Below the pieces are notes generated by a model that worked only from the letters and a program-made list of their open reading frames with translations, did no database searches and was not told the origin of the DNA. Both the position numbers and the translations under genes were made by a program. Below, piece after piece: positions 59,820-64,000 of a stretch of DNA of 64,000 bases (positions are counted from its first letter, which is position 1; each line of letters starts with the position of its first letter). Source of the stretch: Branchiostoma floridae (taxonomy: Eukaryota > Chordata > Leptocardii > Amphioxiformes > Branchiostomatidae); contig NC_049979.1 in assembly GCF_000003815.2 (NCBI RefSeq), forward strand, positions 15,226,688 to 15,290,687. The letters are read 5' to 3'.

Positions 59820-59857
59820 ATGACGTCATCTGAGGACGATAAATCGAAGAGAGGATG
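59820..59857 (+). CDS. possible first coding exon (weak)
   Basis: An ATG in a moderate Kozak context overlaps a CRE-like TGACGTCA (59821-59828). It opens 38 nt encoding MTSSEDDKSKRG plus two bases, then the strong donor GTGAGT. The upstream 100 bp is GC-richer. I find no matching second exon in the window, so the gene would continue beyond it or lie in a frame I cannot recognise. Confidence 0.2.
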
Positions 59858-60230
59858 GTGAGTCATTTAATCTAGCTCTATGACTATGGCTTGATACTGG
59901 GAAATTGTGGAATCACAGCGTTATTGTCATTTCTCATCGTGGGTTTTGGGTAGTATTGGCTAATGAACTCATGTACATGAATACAACATCCTTGATCCAT
60001 TAAATAGACGAACTGTGCTGAAGTCTGGTATTAAAAGGTCTAGCAAAAAGATTTCCATAGGCATTTCAACGTTCACCGACATATTACGCAATCAGTGATA
60101 CAAAGCTTCACAAGCAAGCTTTGGCATCACCCAGCATCACATGAGCAAGTTTCATTCATTAATCCCTTACATCCAAAACGTTACGTCCAAAGTTGTTCCT
60201 GGTAACTGATTTACCAATTCAATATTAGCA

Positions 60231-60272
60231 CAAGGACGTTATATCACAAGTCCTTCTGATATAACGTCCTTG
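60231..60272. repeat. 42-bp micro-palindrome flanked by ATTAGCA repeats
   Basis: CAAGGACGTTATATCA and its perfect inverse TGATATAACGTCCTTG enclose a 10-nt loop. The 7-bp direct repeat ATTAGCA abuts both sides (60224-60230 and 60273-60279). Confidence 0.8.
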
Positions 60273-60486
60273 ATTAGCAACATTTTAAAATAGATGACTA
60301 AGACAGATGTCAGCAAACGAGGGAACACTGAACATGTCTCAGAGCTACGCGTAATCCTTCCGTCGTGGCGCAGACAAAATTTGTAATTTCCGTCACGGTA
60401 GGTCTGCAAACCAACAACAAAGCGTCAAATATAGCCGTGGCCTCTGTAAGTTCTTAGAAAACAAGTTGAAGATCCTCTCGCAACGC

Positions 60487-60687
60487 GCGTGCACACTAGC
60501 AGGCTCTCTGGGCATTCCTCTGAGGAGGTTATTATACATTTTTGCTGGCCATTTCTTTTTTAACTGGGTTTCCGCATGGGGACTGCTTTCCTGTGCCGTC
60601 GGACCGGCAGCCAGACGAACCAATACAAAAAGAAATGGCCAGCAAAAGTGTGAGGAAAAATGGCCCAAAGAGCCTGCTATGCACACG
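60487..60687. mobile_element. about 200-bp fold-back element
   Basis: The outer arms GTGCACACTAGCAGGCTCT and AGAGCCTGCTATGCACAC, and the inner arms TTTTGCTGGCCATTTCTTTT and AAAAGAAATGGCCAGCAAAA, form a near-complete hairpin. A lone end of the same family is seen near 29988. No target duplication is evident and it is non-coding. Confidence 0.65.
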
Positions 60688-62639
60688 TGCCGCCGTGCCA
60701 CTGTGACATCCCCAAGCGCAGCGCACTGTTCAACTCACGGCCATGTCCCCATTCATACCATGGCGATGGGCATGGCTCTACGGTTGCCATGGAGATTTTC
60801 CCTTAGCGCCTGTTGATTTCTTCGCTGTACACAAGGGAGGAGGCCCTGGATTTTACGCTGCCCACGAGAGCTCATTATAGTCTGGAGTCTCCACAAAGGC
60901 GTCTTCAAAAAAGGCGGCCTAATGATTCTGAAAGGCCCCGCTATGATAGGGACTGTGAATCTGTAGCTTTGTGAACGGTCCGGGTGAGATGCCAAATGTT
61001 GAATGATTAGTTCGTAATATTTTCCCTCTTTTTCCTTTCACTTTTTGTTTTTCTTTCATTCTTTCTTTTGCCTTTCTTTGTATCTTTCGCTTGTAATTTT
61101 TCCTGTGTTTTTTTTTACACTATACTCAAGTGTAATACTAGTAGTTTTGTTGGAGCCAAAATAAAATCACAGGTTGCTACCGAAGCGCTCTGTTCTGATT
61201 CAACTATAAAACAAACCATACTGAAGCTGTGTTGAATCCGTAGCTTTACTTCAATTTTTCAAGAAAAAGGGCAACAGCTTTTTCGTTATTGTCGAGACAG
61301 CTATAACAGTTACCTTCAGGTTTTTGGCGTGTCTCGAATATTGTACAGCCGACTTACGGAAGCGGTAAAACGTCAAGAGCCCAGCTGTGAAAACGGAGAA
61401 AAAGAATCAGCTGGCGTCGTGCACTTCCCGCTCTAACCACTTCACAGCCGTCAGCTTGAACCTCGAACATGAACATTCGATCACGTGACAGTGAGTGGTC
61501 AGACTCGGCGCGCACCTGTAGGAGCCGAGCACTCCACAGGAAGGCCGCTGACGCGCTATCTGTCTATGGGATGTCGGGAAGATTGTCAAGGTTCTGACCC
61601 AAGTTTCGCTGTACTACTAGGAAAAACATGATGGGAATAAAAAAAAAATAATCCACAAGGTTTGGTACTGGTAGTGAGCTTCTGTGTAGCTGTTACAGTA
61701 TTGCAGTTGCGACATAAGGGGAGTTAAAACCCCGGTAGAGAAGGCGATGCACGTTCACATATCACAGTTTTTATGACTGATCGATTTCGTAGCGGATTCC
61801 GTTTGGTTCTTTCTTTGCTTTTCTCTTTTTTGCTTTCTTTGCCCCCTCCACGTGCGTGACACTCGGGAAGTTCTCTTCAGTTTCCACACAATCTAGTCAA
61901 TGTCAGTTTGAGATGTATTCAAGCTGATGGATAATGCATTACAATGATCCAAGATAAAAGCTCCTTGAATGATCCTTACATTATTTTCAGATACCTCTAA
62001 CGTGTTATGTACTACAAACTGTCAACAAACAAAAATCAAATTATGTTTGTTCATCATATTTAGGATGATAGTGGTGCGGATAAAAGTGAACGTGCTTTGC
62101 AATGTGGAATAAAGAAACGTCAAAGCAAGGCAACGAATTAGATCTAGCCCCTAAATAAATCTATAGTTCCATTGTCAAATCACCAAGGATATAAAAAGTT
62201 TCAATAGAAAGTTTCCTCTGACTGAGCACCTTTCTTCAGTAGGAAGCCCGGCCATGCCCTCCTTTCTTTCTCGGATGCATTTCCCTACTTTACGATGCCA
62301 CGCCCGAGTCCTGATTTAGAAAACAGGCCGAGTTTGCGTACTGACGTATGTCAATCATGTGTGCAGTAATTCAGGCTGCCTTATCCAAACACCACCAGTA
62401 TTTGCTGTTTGCATACATTAGCGTCCCTTCCGCCCGGCAGGGTCAAATTACATTCATGGTCTTTCATGACGAAATCACTCCGCGTTAATTGACAAGTTGC
62501 AGTTCGTGCTGGCTACGTCCAGTGAAATGAGTTTTTACGTCAATTTGTAGCAGAAATCTGTACACTAGAGGATTGTGTGTTGTCTATTCGAACTTTGGAG
62601 ACTCACAGAGAACTATGTATCGAGGAAATACTTCAGTTT
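60688..62639. other. non-coding region
   Basis: I see no exon or defined repeat. There is a pyrimidine-rich TTTC/CTTT stretch at about 61021-61115. Confidence 0.5.
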
Positions 62640-63830
62640 AGCCGAGTTGAATGGTTTCAAGACCTACTTTGCGCGGAGGAGCGGGTAGTGTGGGTGGTGA
62701 CGCGCCATTTCCTGAGCGGCCCCAGCTGAAGCCGTGCCAACATGAAGGCTGAAAGTCGGTGAAATCGGTCAAAACTTGAGGCGAAATTAAACGTTTTCCG
62801 GGCTGTAGCGCGAGGATGGGCGCGGCGCCGGCCCCCGACGACCACCTTCTGGATTTACGGTGCTAGGACGATGGATGGGCAGCGCCAATTCACGGAGTAA
62901 GTGGGGGTACTGGTGTAGCAAAGTTGGGGGGCCATGTTGCATTTCAAGTGTTGCAGAGCGATAGCTCGGGCGACCGACGGTGGAGGTGCAGCTAGTTAGG
63001 TACAGAAGAGGGCCCCCGATCTGTTTGGGAACGCTCAACCACGCGTTGTCACGTTCATATACCCCTTTCAGTGTTATTGTAGAGGTGATAAAAGTTGTAT
63101 GAAGATCTGTCCCCGTCCCAATTACACGGGAAGGCCGTGAGTTAGGTGGCGGGTCGTGTGTGTGTATACATTTGTGGCGTGAGGGCTCCCCTCCCCAAAA
63201 CCGCGCTGCTCGCGGACTTGGTTCATTCATAAAATGTGCCGTCTGCCAGGCCGCGGTGCTATCTAATGGACAGGGAATGGTCGATCCGTGCGTTGTAATC
63301 TATTCTTGTTGTAGCCAGTGTATTTAGCAAAGTTTTCTGGGGTTTGGAGGAAAACACACGTACAAATCCTCCCACCGAGGGGGCCTCTCTATCAATAGTC
63401 AGCAATCGAACCATGTGACAGTGCTTTTCATTCATAAAAAGCCTCTTTGTAACACGCCATAATCCAGGGAGGAGAAGTTTTCATTCACGCACAGACGTGG
63501 TCTTTCCGGCGTGCCATTTTGTGGGGAGAAGGTTTGCCGTCGGCAGAAGGGCCTGGTCGTGTAGTTTTCAGGGTTTCTGTGTGCGGGTGGATTTCATAAA
63601 CACTGCTCCGGCGGGGTGTGCGCCACCGGAAGCCATCTTATCAACATGTCTCGGTGGGGTTGCAGGAAGGGCTTGCGGGGAGGTGGGGCACGCACTATCG
63701 AGTGCTCTCCCAAATCCAGGGCGGCTTTTCCCGGGCCAATCACTGCGAGCTGCCCGACGAGATAGGTGTATTTTAGTGGGCTTCAAGTAGGAACGAGGAT
63801 AAGGGGGATGTTCTCAGGAATGTTGTCGAG
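62640..63830. promoter_or_regulatory. CpG-rich segment, probable promoter at right edge
   Basis: CpG and GC content rise sharply relative to the flanks (for example GGGCGCGGCGCCGGC near 62818), with no long conserved frame. Together with the candidate first exon at 62871 this looks like a CpG-island promoter and the start of a first intron for a gene that leaves the window rightward. Confidence 0.4.
62871..62896 (+). CDS. candidate first coding exon of a rightward gene
   Basis: An ATG with A at -3 and G at +4 (strong Kozak) encodes MDGQRQFT plus two bases, followed by the consensus donor GTAAGTG. It sits inside the CpG-rich segment. No second exon is visible before the window ends, so identity is unknown. 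Confidence 0.35.
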
Positions 63831-64000
63831 AATACAACAAAATGCAGGGTCCTTTTCAACAGGGATTGTGGTTTGGTCATGTACAGATGGGCAAATAAAT
63901 TATATACCAGTAGTCGGATCACAATTTCAGTATTTGGTGTAAAACAGTATGCGGTTCCGGGCATTTTTAGGATTAGGAAAGATGAGAGTCAAGTATGTTA

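Overview
The window reads as a stretch of invertebrate deuterostome nuclear genome, most probably a cephalochordate (amphioxus). It has small phase-consistent exons, introns of 0.1-8 kb with GT-AG (and some U12-type) boundaries, proteins close to vertebrate orthologues (EHD, MOCS3, CSKMT), no bacterial features, and a heavy load of short non-autonomous DNA transposons in introns. The species is inferred from these traits, not proven. All gene models below were assembled by eye from splice sites, reading frame and protein family match.

Layout. 1-13.3 kb: AT-rich DNA with no recognisable gene, holding two small hAT-like elements (5641-5936, 6684-7023) and a GC-box/CpG patch near 10.6 kb. 13.3-29.4 kb, minus strand: a complete five-exon EHD-family membrane-remodelling ATPase (535 aa). 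A sixth, in-frame 33-nt micro-exon candidate lies in its last intron, and its introns are full of transposons. 29.4-31.5 kb: divergent intergenic region. 31.5-39.7 kb, plus strand: an eight-exon actin-related protein (590 aa model) with an N-terminal membrane segment, a long acidic linker and a degenerate nucleotide-binding site. 41.1-42.05 kb, minus strand: CSKMT (citrate synthase lysine methyltransferase), whose first exon supplies a mitochondrial presequence. It shares a 241-bp divergent promoter with MOCS3 (42.3-49.8 kb, plus strand, 13 exons, 468 aa). MOCS3 appears to carry three U12-type introns, one of them AT-AC. 51.6-52.3 kb, minus strand: a two-exon, 136-aa PH-domain protein ending in a CaaX-like box. 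52.3-64 kb: mostly non-coding, with a 47-bp minisatellite of 15 indel-free units, tRNA-like and fold-back elements, and a CpG-rich segment at the right edge that may be the promoter and first exon of a gene running off the window.

The genes do not form one pathway. EHD acts in endocytic recycling, MOCS3 in sulfur transfer for molybdenum cofactor and tRNA thiolation, and CSKMT in mitochondrial citrate synthase methylation.

The most unusual structure is shared by five transposons (5641, 6684, 20998, 24477, 27173). Each carries its own private 8-bp word at nearly fixed offsets from its left end (about 16, 34 and 54, and exactly 75 in four of five). The geometry is conserved while the word is swapped, which looks like a modular transposase-recognition code. 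The second candidate novelty is the membrane-anchored, nucleotide-site-degenerate actin-related protein.
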